This document shows, in pieces, positions 1 through 9,274 of a DNA stretch of 64,000 nt. Source of the stretch: Erysipelotrichaceae bacterium (GTDB lineage Bacteria; Bacillota_I; Bacilli_A; Erysipelotrichales; Erysipelotrichaceae); contig JAFRCV010000002.1 of assembly GCA_017404205.1 (NCBI GenBank), positions 114,640 to 178,639 of the forward strand, read 5' to 3'. The notes below the pieces were generated by a model. That model was given only the letters and a program-made list of their open reading frames with translations, was not told where the DNA came from and did no database searches. The translations under genes and the position numbers were made by a program. Every line of letters begins with the position of its first letter. Positions within the stretch are counted from its first letter, which is position 1.

Positions 1-1158
1 GCAGCAGGTACCGATATGTTTGGAAGAGATACAGCTGATAAATCTTTTGGCAAAGAAAAGGGAACAATGGAACACGCCAAGGCAAAAGTTGATGCAGGAT
101 TCGAATTCATGCAAAAACTTGGTATTAAATATTTTTGTTTCCATGATGTTGATATTGTGCCTGAAGCCGATGATATCAACGAAACAAATAGAAGATTAGA
201 TGAAATAAGTGATTATATTTTAGAAAAGATGAAAGGCACAGATATCAAGTGCCTATGGGGAACCGCAAATATGTTCTCTAATCCACGTTTTATGAATGGT
301 GCAGGATCATCAAATAGCGTAGAAGTATATGCATTTGCTGCTGCTCAAATAAAAAAGGCACTTGATTTGACGGTTAAACTAGGTGGAAGAGGCTATGTAT
401 TTTGGGGTGGAAGAGAAGGATATGAAACTCTATTAAATACTGATGTTAAATTTGAACAAGAGAATATTGCGAAATTAATGCACATGGCAGTTGACTATGG
501 TCGAAGCATTGGGTTTAAAGGAGACTTCTATATTGAGCCAAAACCAAAAGAGCCAATGAAACATCAGTATGATTTTGATGCCGCAACTTCTATTGCTTTC
601 TTAAGACAATATGGATTAGATAAAGATTTCAAATTAAACATTGAAGCTAATCATGCAACTTTAGCAGGACATACTTTCCAACACGATTTGCGTATTAGCG
701 CAATTAATGGAATGCTAGGATCAATCGATGCTAACCAAGGAGATATGTTGTTAGGATGGGATACAGATGAATTTCCATTTAATGTTTATGAAGCAACTTT
801 ATGCATGTATGAAGTATTAAAAAATGGTGGTTTGACAGGAGGCTTCAATTTTGATTCTAAAAATAGAAGACCATCTTACACTTATGAAGATATGTTTCAT
901 GCTTATATTTTAGGGATGGATACTTTTGCGTTAGGTTTGATCAAAGCAGCAGAACTAATTGAAGATGGAAGAATAGATAAATTTGTTAAAGAAAAATATT
1001 CTTCATGGAATAGTGAACTTGGGGAAAGAATCAGAGACAATAAGACAAGCCTAGAAGAACTTGCTACTTACGCAAGTGAATTAAAAGCTCCAGAACTTCC
1101 AGGAAGTGGTAGACAAGAATATCTTGAAGCAATAATGAACAATATTTTATTTAAATAA
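1..1158 (+). CDS. xylA: Xylose isomerase, 5'-truncated by the window edge
   Basis: Converts D-xylose to D-xylulose in the cytoplasm. The frame is open from base 1 (AAGTD before the first Met at 16), so the true start lies outside the window; about 385 of the usual ~440 residues are present. Metal and catalytic segments of the family are visible: FCFHDVD (catalytic His and Asp), [10 protein letters not shown] (metal Glu), [18 protein letters not shown] (metal Glu and His) and [16 protein letters not shown] (metal Asp). The C-terminus is complete. It is the first visible gene of a plant-polysaccharide sugar region and is followed by a convergent AraC regulator. Identification is very secure; only the N-terminus is missing. 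Confidence 0.97.
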   Translation, partial: AAGTDMFGRDTADKSFGKEKGTMEHAKAKVDAGFEFMQKLGIKYFCFHDVDIVPEADDINETNRRLDEISDYILEKMKGTDIKCLWGTANMFSNPRFMNGAGSSNSVEVYAFAAAQIKKALDLTVKLGGRGYVFWGGREGYETLLNTDVKFEQENIAKLMHMAVDYGRSIGFKGDFYIEPKPKEPMKHQYDFDAATSIAFLRQYGLDKDFKLNIEANHATLAGHTFQHDLRISAINGMLGSIDANQGDMLLGWDTDEFPFNVYEATLCMYEVLKNGGLTGGFNFDSKNRRPSYTYEDMFHAYILGMDTFALGLIKAAELIEDGRIDKFVKEKYSSWNSELGERIRDNKTSLEELATYASELKAPELPGSGRQEYLEAIMNNILFK

Positions 1159-1205
1159 AAATTAATTGATAAAGCCAGGCTAAAGTTCAGCGTTATTAAA
1201 TGATA

Positions 1206-2411
1206 TTATTGTGATTTTTTATTAGCTGTAATATTTTCTCTATATTGTGTAGGAGATAATCCAGCAGCTTTTTTAAATGTCGTAAAGAAATGATTTCTAC
1301 TGCCAAAACCTAAATCAATGTATATATCATTTATTGATTTATTTGAAGATGCCAACATTGTTTTAGCTACTTCTAGTTTGGCATCTTTTATATATTGAGC
1401 TACAGTTTTCCCGGTTTCTTTTTTGAATTTATGTGAGAAATAATAATTTGTATAACCAACACGATGTGATAATTCATCAATGCTTAATTCTTCATTTATA
1501 TGTAATGAAATATATTCACATGCATATCTTATAGGAATAGACATTTCTTTATTATGAAGGGCATGATTCCTTTTGACATAATCGTCTAATAATTCTTGAG
1601 ATGCTCTTGCGACTTCTGAGATATTTTGACAATTGTTTAATAACTTAGCATAATAATCATTTAAATCATAAGAAACATCAGGACTTAGTCCAGCTTCTAT
1701 TGACGCTCTTGATACTAGTGTCAGCAAGACAAATACATTATTGCGGGCATTTTGAAGACCGCTTCCTTCATCAACTCTCATTCCACTACTCAAACTGGTC
1801 ATTTTTTGTAGGCCTTTATGATACTGAGGGTTTCCTTCTTTAATCAAACGAAGAAAGTTTTGTTCAGCTTCATATATGCCCATATGCTTAGCAGAGATAT
1901 TGTTTATCGCTTCTTTGGAACTTGATTTATCATAGGAATAAATTATTTGATTGTCTAATATTTTTTCATCGTTTAATAAATAATGAAGAATAGTTGCATA
2001 TCTGATAAGGCTGGTTGTTGAAATAATTGGCGCTTTGTTGATTGCTTGTAATGTATAAGTTGTTTTATCAGAGTTCATTTTATCTAAACTTGTTTGATAT
2101 ATAGATAAAGAATTAAGACCACTTAACGATGGCCCCAACACATAAACGTGTAAAGGATCATGCACATATTCATAAGCAACAATGAAGATTAAACCTGATT
2201 TGTTTTCAATGAAAAAAGGATATTTTCCATTATTGTTGATATTTTCGAGTATTGTATCTTCGATTTGCATGAATTTTAAATCACCAACATTACCGTTATT
2301 TAAATGTTTATTTCTTAGAGGATTTAAATTTGCATCATATTTCCATATATTTACAGGATGAGAGAAATTTAATATTTCAGAAAATAATTGGATTTTTTCA
2401 TCAGTGTTCAT
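1206..2411 (-). CDS. AraC-family transcriptional regulator (long N-terminal sensor)
   Basis: A 401-residue regulator. The C-terminal ~100 residues are a typical AraC double helix-turn-helix: INEELSIDELSHRVGYTNYY, then FKKETGKTVAQYIKDAKLEV, then the second signature INDIYIDLGFGSRNHFFTTF. The N-terminal ~280 residues (segments such as YPFFIENKSG and HVYVLGPSLSG) resemble the sensor part of long AraC proteins of gut Bacillota, but I cannot name the ligand. The gene is divergent from the GPH symporter at 2528 and shares its promoter region. Its own extended -10 (TGTTATAAT, read on the minus strand, hexamer 2469-2474) sits beside the palindrome at 2479-2496. It probably controls the symporter-glycosidase operon; that is inference from position. 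Confidence 0.88.
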   Translation of the reverse strand: MNTDEKIQLFSEILNFSHPVNIWKYDANLNPLRNKHLNNGNVGDLKFMQIEDTILENINNNGKYPFFIENKSGLIFIVAYEYVHDPLHVYVLGPSLSGLNSLSIYQTSLDKMNSDKTTYTLQAINKAPIISTTSLIRYATILHYLLNDEKILDNQIIYSYDKSSSKEAINNISAKHMGIYEAEQNFLRLIKEGNPQYHKGLQKMTSLSSGMRVDEGSGLQNARNNVFVLLTLVSRASIEAGLSPDVSYDLNDYYAKLLNNCQNISEVARASQELLDDYVKRNHALHNKEMSIPIRYACEYISLHINEELSIDELSHRVGYTNYYFSHKFKKETGKTVAQYIKDAKLEVAKTMLASSNKSINDIYIDLGFGSRNHFFTTFKKAAGLSPTQYRENITANKKSQ

Positions 2412-2478
2412 ATTGCCTCTTTTAAGTTATTTATTAATAATCATTAAAATAAATACAAATTCATTAAAATTATAACAC

Positions 2479-2496
2479 AAAGAAAGCGCTTTCTTT
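2479..2496. promoter_or_regulatory. Perfect 18-bp palindrome, cre-like operator between divergent promoters
   Basis: AAAGAAAGCGCTTTCTTT equals its own reverse complement. Its core GAAAGCGCTTTC fits the CcpA cre pattern (central CG flanked by AAA/TTT) and also LacI-family operators in general. It lies just upstream of a minus-strand extended -10 (hexamer 2469-2474) for the AraC gene and of a plausible plus-strand -10 (TATAAA, 2504-2509) for the symporter, so it overlaps both -35 regions. Binding there could repress both genes. The regulator is inferred, not shown. Confidence 0.6.
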
Positions 2497-2527
2497 TATA
2501 TAGTATAAATATACAAAGGAGAATAAC

Positions 2528-3979
2528 ATGGATAATAATGTAGGGAATGTAGCATATCGTCGTGCTAAAACATGGCAGATAATATTAGCTGCATGTAATG
2601 GTTTTAACGGAATGGCTGTTTATACCTTAATTGGTTTAGCAACTTATTCGGCAAATGTTGGTTATGGAATATCAACATTAGTTGTAGGTGGATTATTAAC
2701 ATTCACTCGTATATTTGATGCGATTACCGATCCAATCTTAGCTTTCATTTATGATAGAGTTAATACTAAATGGGGCAAAGTAAGACCATTAATGATTGGT
2801 GGTTGGTTAATACAATCAATTGGTCTATTAGCGATGTTTGCGTGGGCATCTAGTAAGGGCTTTGGAATCCCAATGTTTATTGCCTTATATATGGTATATG
2901 TAATAGGCTATACAATTGTTAATATGACAGCTCAGACAATCCCAGCTTTAATGACAAACGATCCTAAACAACGTCCTACAGTTGGTGTTTGGTTTACAGT
3001 ATTCAACTATTTAGTTCCAATGCTATTAAATATCGTTTTAACTGTTATGTTGCTTCCTAAATTTGGTGGTACATATAATCAAGAATTCTTGAATATTGCT
3101 GCATATGTATGCGTTGCAACATCTTTATTTGGTGTAATCATGGTATGTATAGGCGTTTCTCAATATGATAAGCCTGAAAACTTCAGAGGAACTACTAAGA
3201 CTCATGAAAAATTAAAGATGAAAGACATGGTTGAAGTATTAAAAGAAAACAAGCCTCTTCAATCATATATTATTTCGGCAGCAACTGATAAGATTGCTCA
3301 ACAAACGCAATCACAATCAATCGTTAATACAATGTTGATGGGTATTTTGATTGGCAATATGGGACTTGGAACAATATTAAGTGTTATCGGTATGTTACCA
3401 TCAATTGCCTTTGCGGTAGTTGGTGCAAGATATGCTGGTAAGCACGGAAATAAAGAAGCATTAGTTACATGGACTAGAAATTGTATTTTTGCGAATATTG
3501 TCATCATTGTCTTCTTTATAATAATTAATCCTGCATCTATTTCTAAAATGGGTATCACAATGGTGCTATTTGTGTTGTTGACATTATGTTGTAATGGATT
3601 TGCGATGTGCGTTACAACCGCTAATACGGCATTCATGGCAGACATCATTGACTATGAATTAGATAGAAGCGGTAAATATATTCCAGCTGTTATTACTGGT
3701 ACATATAGTTTAATTGATAAGATTGTTTCATCTTTCTCAGCAGCTATAGCTACTGCAGGCGTTGCACTTATTGGCTATACATTATCGTTGCCTCAACCAA
3801 CAGATCCTGCAACAACAGGAGTATTCTGGATGACAATGTTCCTAAGATATGGACTTGCGATTATTGGATGGATTTGTACATTATTGGCAATGAGAAGATG
3901 TAATCTTACAAAAGATGAAATGGCAAACGTTCAATCAAGAATAGCTGAAAAGAAAAAAGAATTACAAGAACAAGAATAA
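2528..3979 (+). CDS. GPH-family (glycoside-pentoside-hexuronide) cation symporter
   Basis: A 483-residue, roughly 12-helix membrane transporter that should co-import a glycoside or uronide with sodium or protons. The N-terminal region has the family pattern TRIFDAITDPILAFIYDRV followed by KWGKVRPLMIGG, the loop-2/3 signature of the MelB/UidB/YicJ group. The C-terminal half carries the second symporter bundle (FAMCVTTANTAFMADIIDYE). ATG 2528 follows AAAGGAG at good spacing. It heads the run of glycosidase genes that continues to GH1 at 12342, so its substrate is probably an oligosaccharide split by these enzymes. The exact sugar cannot be read from sequence. Confidence 0.93.
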   Translation: MDNNVGNVAYRRAKTWQIILAACNGFNGMAVYTLIGLATYSANVGYGISTLVVGGLLTFTRIFDAITDPILAFIYDRVNTKWGKVRPLMIGGWLIQSIGLLAMFAWASSKGFGIPMFIALYMVYVIGYTIVNMTAQTIPALMTNDPKQRPTVGVWFTVFNYLVPMLLNIVLTVMLLPKFGGTYNQEFLNIAAYVCVATSLFGVIMVCIGVSQYDKPENFRGTTKTHEKLKMKDMVEVLKENKPLQSYIISAATDKIAQQTQSQSIVNTMLMGILIGNMGLGTILSVIGMLPSIAFAVVGARYAGKHGNKEALVTWTRNCIFANIVIIVFFIIINPASISKMGITMVLFVLLTLCCNGFAMCVTTANTAFMADIIDYELDRSGKYIPAVITGTYSLIDKIVSSFSAAIATAGVALIGYTLSLPQPTDPATTGVFWMTMFLRYGLAIIGWICTLLAMRRCNLTKDEMANVQSRIAEKKKELQEQE

Positions 3980-3986
3980 AATTATG

Positions 3987-4016
3987 ACAAGAGGTTGTAA
4001 AACCTCTTGTTATTTT
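3987..4016 (+). terminator. Hairpin terminator or attenuator after the symporter
   Basis: Ten-base-pair stem (ACAAGAGGTT / AACCTCTTGT) with a four-base loop GTAA, followed by TATTTT. It sits between the symporter and the GH2 gene, which otherwise look like one operon with 47 bases between them. It may lower transcription of the glycosidases relative to the transporter. Confidence 0.7.
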
Positions 4017-4026
4017 GGGGGTGTAG

Positions 4027-6222
4027 ATGAGAAAACAAATAAATATTAATAAAGATTGGGGCTTTATTAAAGATGTTAAAGATATAAGCTCTTTAGATGA
4101 ATCTTTAGAAACAAAAATTAATTTACCACACACTTGGAATAATGTCGATGGTATAGATGGCGGTAATGACTATTTTAGAGGAACATGTGCATATATTAAA
4201 GAATTGTCTTCTTTAGATGTTAATGAAAATGAAGAAGTGTGGCTAGAATTTAAGGGTGCTGCAATGTCCGCATGTGTTTTTGTTAATGGTGAGTTATTAA
4301 TAAAACATCAGGGCGGATATTCAACATTTAGAACTAATTTAACATCTAAGTTAACAGGGAACGATAAATTAGTTGTTTTGGTTGATAATAATAAAAACAA
4401 TGTATATCCTCAAAGTGCCGATTTTACTTTTTATGGTGGATTATATCGTGATGTTAATTTAATAATTGTTCCTAAAACACATTTTGCGTTAGGGCATTAT
4501 GGAGGAAACGGTATCAAGATTACACCAGTTATTAATAATGATATTGCCAATGTAACTGTTGAAGCATGGCTAGAAGGACAAGACACTACTGTTTTATTTG
4601 AAACCGCTGAACAATCAAAAACAGTGATGTCAACTGATGGTTATGCAAAGTGTGAATTCATCATCAACAATGTTCATCTATGGAATGGAATAGAAGATCC
4701 TTATCTTTATAATTTAAAAGCATCTACCAACGAAGATAGTCTAACAATTAATTATGGCTGCAGATCGTTTGAAATTGATAGTCAAAAAGGATTTATCTTA
4801 AATGGTAAAGAATATCCTTTACGTGGTGTCTCTAGACATCAAGATAGAATCGGTGTTGGCAATGCCTTAACTAATGAGATGCATGAAGAAGATATGGCGC
4901 TAATTAGAGAAATTGGTGCTAATTCTATTCGTTTAGCTCATTATCAACATGCGGATTATTTCTATGATCTTTGTGATAAATATGGAATAATTGCTTGGGC
5001 AGAGATACCATATATCACTATGCATATGAAAGACGGCAGAGAAAACACCCTTTCACAAATGAAAGAATTAATAATTCAAAATTATAACCATCCATCAATT
5101 GTTGTATGGGGTCTGTCTAATGAGATTACAGCCGCTTCAGCAGTTGATGAAGATTTACTTGAAAATCATCGCTTATTAAATGATTTAGCTCATAAGCTTG
5201 ATCACACTCGTAAAACAACAATGGCTAATGTGTTTATGTTGGAAACAAATTCACCTATTTTACAAATACCAGATGTGAATGCCTATAATTTATATTTTGG
5301 TTGGTATTTAGGCGAGCTTGAACAAAACGATGAATTCTTTGATGAATGGCATAAGAATTATCCAGACATGCCTATTGGTTTCTCTGAATATGGAGCTGAT
5401 ACAAACCCTAGTTTTCATAACAGTCATCCTGAAAGAGGAGATTATAGCGAAACTTACCAATGTTTATACCATGAACATCTTTTAAAAATGATTGAAGAAA
5501 GACCTTGGTTATGGTGTTCATATGTGTGGAACATGTTTGATTTTGCGGCCGACGGTCGAGATGAAGGTGGAAAACATGGTCAAAACCAAAAAGGTCTAGT
5601 AACAATTGATCGAAAAACCAAGAAAGATGCTTTCTATTTATATAAGGCACATTGGTCAAAAGAACCTTTCATTTATATCGCAGGTCGCAGGTATATAAAT
5701 AGAAATGAAAAAGAAACAAATATAAAAGTTTATTCTAATTTAAATGAAGTATCTTTATATATAAATGATTCATTATTTGAAACAAAAAAAGGACAATATG
5801 TTTTTAATTTTAATGTTCCATTAAATGGAAAGATTAAAGTAAAAGCTATTTCTTCCAACTTAGAAGACAATATGGAAATCAATTATGTTGATAAACCTGA
5901 TTTAAACTATGTATTGAACAAAGAAGGATCACAAGTAACTAACTGGTTTGATAAAGAAGAATTAAATCCTGAGGCATTTTCTGTCAATGATACTTTAGGA
6001 GAAATCATGGCTCATCCCCAAGCCGGTAAAGTAATTGAACAAATGATGGCTAAGATGTCTTCTTCAAGAGGAGATGTAGCTGATTCTGTAAAAGACAATC
6101 CTGCTTTAAAACAGATGATGTCAAGAATGAAATTAATTTCTCTTCTTAAACAAGCAGGAGATGTTAAGCTTGAAACTATTCAACAATTGAATAGAATTCT
6201 ACAAGGTTTTAAAAAACAATAA
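4027..6222 (+). CDS. Glycoside hydrolase family 2 (beta-galactosidase/beta-glucuronidase type)
   Basis: A 731-residue GH2 enzyme without a signal peptide, so cytoplasmic. Domain order: jelly-roll sugar-binding domain (about 1-150, LPHTWNNVDG), Ig-like domain (to about 250), TIM barrel (about 255-560), then an Ig-like segment and an unusual helical tail from about residue 640. The acid/base is Glu366 in WGLSNE and the nucleophile Glu454 in GFSEYG. The motif GQNQKGLV fits NxKG, reported for beta-glucuronidases, but many GH2 beta-galactosidases have a similar NDKG, so the sugar is undecided. ATG 4027 is 10 bases after the upstream terminator and is preceded by GGGGGTG. Neighbouring uronate genes make a glucuronoside possible. 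Confidence 0.92.
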   Translation: MRKQININKDWGFIKDVKDISSLDESLETKINLPHTWNNVDGIDGGNDYFRGTCAYIKELSSLDVNENEEVWLEFKGAAMSACVFVNGELLIKHQGGYSTFRTNLTSKLTGNDKLVVLVDNNKNNVYPQSADFTFYGGLYRDVNLIIVPKTHFALGHYGGNGIKITPVINNDIANVTVEAWLEGQDTTVLFETAEQSKTVMSTDGYAKCEFIINNVHLWNGIEDPYLYNLKASTNEDSLTINYGCRSFEIDSQKGFILNGKEYPLRGVSRHQDRIGVGNALTNEMHEEDMALIREIGANSIRLAHYQHADYFYDLCDKYGIIAWAEIPYITMHMKDGRENTLSQMKELIIQNYNHPSIVVWGLSNEITAASAVDEDLLENHRLLNDLAHKLDHTRKTTMANVFMLETNSPILQIPDVNAYNLYFGWYLGELEQNDEFFDEWHKNYPDMPIGFSEYGADTNPSFHNSHPERGDYSETYQCLYHEHLLKMIEERPWLWCSYVWNMFDFAADGRDEGGKHGQNQKGLVTIDRKTKKDAFYLYKAHWSKEPFIYIAGRRYINRNEKETNIKVYSNLNEVSLYINDSLFETKKGQYVFNFNVPLNGKIKVKAISSNLEDNMEINYVDKPDLNYVLNKEGSQVTNWFDKEELNPEAFSVNDTLGEIMAHPQAGKVIEQMMAKMSSSRGDVADSVKDNPALKQMMSRMKLISLLKQAGDVKLETIQQLNRILQGFKKQ

Positions 6223-6236
6223 CTAATAGGTGAAGC

Positions 6237-7088
6237 ATGAAATATTATGTTCAACAAATGATGTTAGGCTCTTTATGTACAAGTGAAGAGAAAGTTAAAA
6301 AATTATTAAAAGAGATTAAAAGAAGCGGATATAGTGGTTTAGAAATGAATCGTTATATGATTCATCCAACTTCATTTTTGGTAAGGGCTTTGACAAGGCT
6401 AGCTGGCATGCCAAGTGGCAATGCGGGTAAATATAACTGGTCTAAACTAATCAAAGAAGAAGGGCTTGATGTCATTTCTTTACATACTGATCTTGGCTCT
6501 TTAGAAAACGATTATGAAGGTGTTATTAAAGATGCCAAAGATTTTAATACTAGTTATATCGTTATTACTGGAATGTATCGCTTTAACTATCAAGATTTAA
6601 ATGAAGTTAAAAAACTTGCACAAAGACTCAATGTCGTAGGCGAAAGATTAAGAAAAGATGGGTTTAAACTTCTATATCACAATCACAATATAGAACTATT
6701 AAAAGTCGATGAAATTAATAGAGCTTATGACATTCTTGTCAATGAAACAAGTTTAGAAAATGTGAATTTTGAATTAGATACATATTGGTTTAGCGAAGCT
6801 GGAGCTGATGTTAAAAAAATAATTAAGACATTAAACAAAAGACTTAAGTTATGGCATATTACAGATAGAGGAACAAGATTAGAAAAAACATCGATTACTC
6901 CTATTGTCAAATCAGATTCGGTAGAACTTGGTACAGGCAACATGGATTTAAATGGTATCTATGATATTTCAAAAGATTATATTGATGCGATAATTTTAGA
7001 AACCCATCGCAACTTTATAAATGGTTCACCATTAGATAGTTTGAAGATAAGCGGTAAGTACTTATTAAACAACTTTGGAGAAAAATAA
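6237..7088 (+). CDS. Sugar phosphate isomerase/epimerase (xylose isomerase-like TIM barrel)
   Basis: A 283-residue protein of the AP-endonuclease-2/xylose-isomerase-like TIM-barrel superfamily. Visible family features are SGYSGLEMNRY near the N-terminus, GLDVISLHTDLG, LLYHNHNIEL (metal His), VNFELDTYWFSEAGAD (metal Glu and Asp), LWHITDRG (metal His) and a late Glu in DAIILETH. Such proteins epimerise or isomerise sugars, inositols or keto-sugars; the substrate is not predictable here. It is preceded by AGGTGA at normal spacing, 14 bases after GH2, and overlaps the GH78 start by one base (TAATG), so it belongs to the glycosidase operon. Confidence 0.87.
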   Translation: MKYYVQQMMLGSLCTSEEKVKKLLKEIKRSGYSGLEMNRYMIHPTSFLVRALTRLAGMPSGNAGKYNWSKLIKEEGLDVISLHTDLGSLENDYEGVIKDAKDFNTSYIVITGMYRFNYQDLNEVKKLAQRLNVVGERLRKDGFKLLYHNHNIELLKVDEINRAYDILVNETSLENVNFELDTYWFSEAGADVKKIIKTLNKRLKLWHITDRGTRLEKTSITPIVKSDSVELGTGNMDLNGIYDISKDYIDAIILETHRNFINGSPLDSLKISGKYLLNNFGEK

Positions 7089-9274
7089 TGGAAGAATTAA
7101 GAAAACACTTTATAACTACAGAAAGGCCTTATAAAGAAGGCGCTGTAGAAGTCTTTCAACAAATCATTAATGAAAAAGAAATAAAGAAAGCTAGTTTATA
7201 TATTACAGCTTTAGGCATTTATGATGTTTTAATTGATGACAAAGAAATCACAAAAGATTTATTTAAACCAGGTTTTACATATTATCCTTTACATCTACAA
7301 TATGATTCTTATGATGTTACTTCATTTTTGAAAGAAGGCAGTGTTTTAAAAATAGAATTAGCTCAAGGCTGGTACTGTGGAAGATTCACATTTGAAAACA
7401 ACATTCAAATATATGGAGAAAGGCCAGCAGTATCTTGGATATTAGAGATTGATAATGATTCGCAAAAACATTTCTATTATTCTGATGATGAAGATGTGAA
7501 GGCCATTTCATCACCTTATATTTATGCAGGTTTATATGATGGGGAAATATATGATGGAAGTGGCAATAAAGAAACAATATATAAGCCAATTCCATTTATT
7601 GGTAAAATTCCTGAAAACATAGAACCAGCAATCATTCATGTTCAAGCACATGAAGAAATTAGTATTAAAGAGCTTATTGAAAAAGACGATGTGACAATAA
7701 TTGACTTTGGACAAAATTTCGCAGGCTTTATTGAAATTAATCCAAAATATATGGATGGTGAAAAATTAAAAATAAGACATGGTGAAATTCTAAATAAAGA
7801 CGGAAGCCTTTATACAGCTAATCTTAGAAAAGCTAAGGCAGAAATTGTCTATACTAAGACAGATGATAAAATATATCGTCCAAAATACACTTACATGGGT
7901 TTTAGATATATAGAGTTGTCAGGAGTTTCTTACAAAGAGGGTTTACTAAAAGCTTTTGCGATCTATAGCTCTATGAAACAAACAGGCCATTTTTATTCAG
8001 AAAATAAAATGGTTGATAGATTATTTAATAATCAACTATGGAGTATGCGCTCTAACTATGTAGAAGTACCTACTGATTGTCCACAAAGAGATGAAAGAAT
8101 GGGCTACACTGGCGATGGCCAAGTATTTGCCCATACGGCTATGTACAATTATGATGTTAGAGATTTTTGGAAAAAGTTTTTAAAAGATATTCGTTATACC
8201 CAAAAAGATAATAAAGAAGCTTATGTGCCATCAACCGTTCCTGCTAAGGGACAAGGAGGAATTGGCTTTTTAACAATGCTTGGATGGAGTAGTTGTAACA
8301 TCATTGTTCCTGATAAACTATATCGTCATTATAACCAAGAAGATTTCATTAGCGAACAATATGAATCGATGAAGAAGTTGATGGATTGTGAAATTAAAAT
8401 GACAGGTATTTTTCATTTATCTAAAATGCCTAACTTAGGTGATTGGCTTTCTCCAGGAAAAGATATGAAATTTATGGCTATGCATCATGGTCCTGTATCA
8501 AATTCATTCATTATCAATGATTTAAAAATAATGATTAAATATACAGAAAAGTATGGCGATATAAAGAAACATAAAGAATATATTGAAGCATTAAATAAGA
8601 TCAAGAAAGCATATGTTTCAACATATATTTCTAAACAAGGAAAAATGAAAGATGACTATCAAGGAGCTTATGTCATGGCTTTGGCATATGTAATTGAAAA
8701 GGATGAACCTATTTGGAAAGATCTTTATAAGAACTTAGTTAAAAAATTAAAGAATGAAGGAATTGGAACAGGTTTCTTTGCGACAGAACATCTTTTACCA
8801 ATGCTTTGTGATAATGGTGACAGTAAGTTGGCTTTTGATTTACTTTTAAATGAAAACTATCCTGGTTGGATGTACACTATTAAAAATGGTGCGACTTCTA
8901 TTTGGGAAAGATGGGATGGCTTAAAAGAAGATGGCAGTGTCAATGAAGAAAAGAGCGGAGGCGACAATATGGTTAGCTTTAATCATTATGCCTTTGGCAG
9001 TGTTGGAGAATTTTATTATCGCTACATTCTTGGAATTAAAGAGTTAGAAAATGGCTTTAAAAAAGTATTAATAAGACCATATACAGATTCTAGATTAAAA
9101 GAAGTTTCTGGCACTTATGAATCGGTTTCAGGCAAAATAAAATCTGCTTGGAAATATGTTGATAAAAGAATTATGTTTGATATTGAAACCGAAATGCCAG
9201 CTACGGTTGTGCTTCCAAATGGAAAACATTATGAAGTAGAAAAAGGTATCTATCATTTTGAAGTGGAGGAATAA
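7088..9274 (+). CDS. Glycoside hydrolase family 78 alpha-L-rhamnosidase
   Basis: A 728-residue enzyme that should remove terminal alpha-L-rhamnose. It has an N-terminal beta-sandwich (ELAQGWYCGRF is a family hallmark), a second sandwich, an (alpha/alpha)6 barrel and a short C-terminal beta domain. The catalytic segment is DCPQRDERMGYTGD at residues 330-343, where Glu336 is in the position of the conserved general acid. TSIWERWDG and FNHYAFGSVGEF are further GH78 signatures. There is no signal peptide, so it acts inside the cell on imported glycosides. Its product feeds the rhaA-rhaD-rhaB genes 8 kb downstream. Confidence 0.95.
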   Translation: MEELRKHFITTERPYKEGAVEVFQQIINEKEIKKASLYITALGIYDVLIDDKEITKDLFKPGFTYYPLHLQYDSYDVTSFLKEGSVLKIELAQGWYCGRFTFENNIQIYGERPAVSWILEIDNDSQKHFYYSDDEDVKAISSPYIYAGLYDGEIYDGSGNKETIYKPIPFIGKIPENIEPAIIHVQAHEEISIKELIEKDDVTIIDFGQNFAGFIEINPKYMDGEKLKIRHGEILNKDGSLYTANLRKAKAEIVYTKTDDKIYRPKYTYMGFRYIELSGVSYKEGLLKAFAIYSSMKQTGHFYSENKMVDRLFNNQLWSMRSNYVEVPTDCPQRDERMGYTGDGQVFAHTAMYNYDVRDFWKKFLKDIRYTQKDNKEAYVPSTVPAKGQGGIGFLTMLGWSSCNIIVPDKLYRHYNQEDFISEQYESMKKLMDCEIKMTGIFHLSKMPNLGDWLSPGKDMKFMAMHHGPVSNSFIINDLKIMIKYTEKYGDIKKHKEYIEALNKIKKAYVSTYISKQGKMKDDYQGAYVMALAYVIEKDEPIWKDLYKNLVKKLKNEGIGTGFFATEHLLPMLCDNGDSKLAFDLLLNENYPGWMYTIKNGATSIWERWDGLKEDGSVNEEKSGGDNMVSFNHYAFGSVGEFYYRYILGIKELENGFKKVLIRPYTDSRLKEVSGTYESVSGKIKSAWKYVDKRIMFDIETEMPATVVLPNGKHYEVEKGIYHFEVEE

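Noticed and set aside
3298..3648. 116-residue minus-strand reading frame
   Set aside because: It lies wholly inside the GPH symporter, and its hydrophobic composition mirrors the membrane helices of that gene.
5560..5600. NQKG motif as proof of beta-glucuronidase
   Set aside because: GH2 beta-galactosidases often carry a similar NDKG at this place, so the motif alone does not decide substrate.
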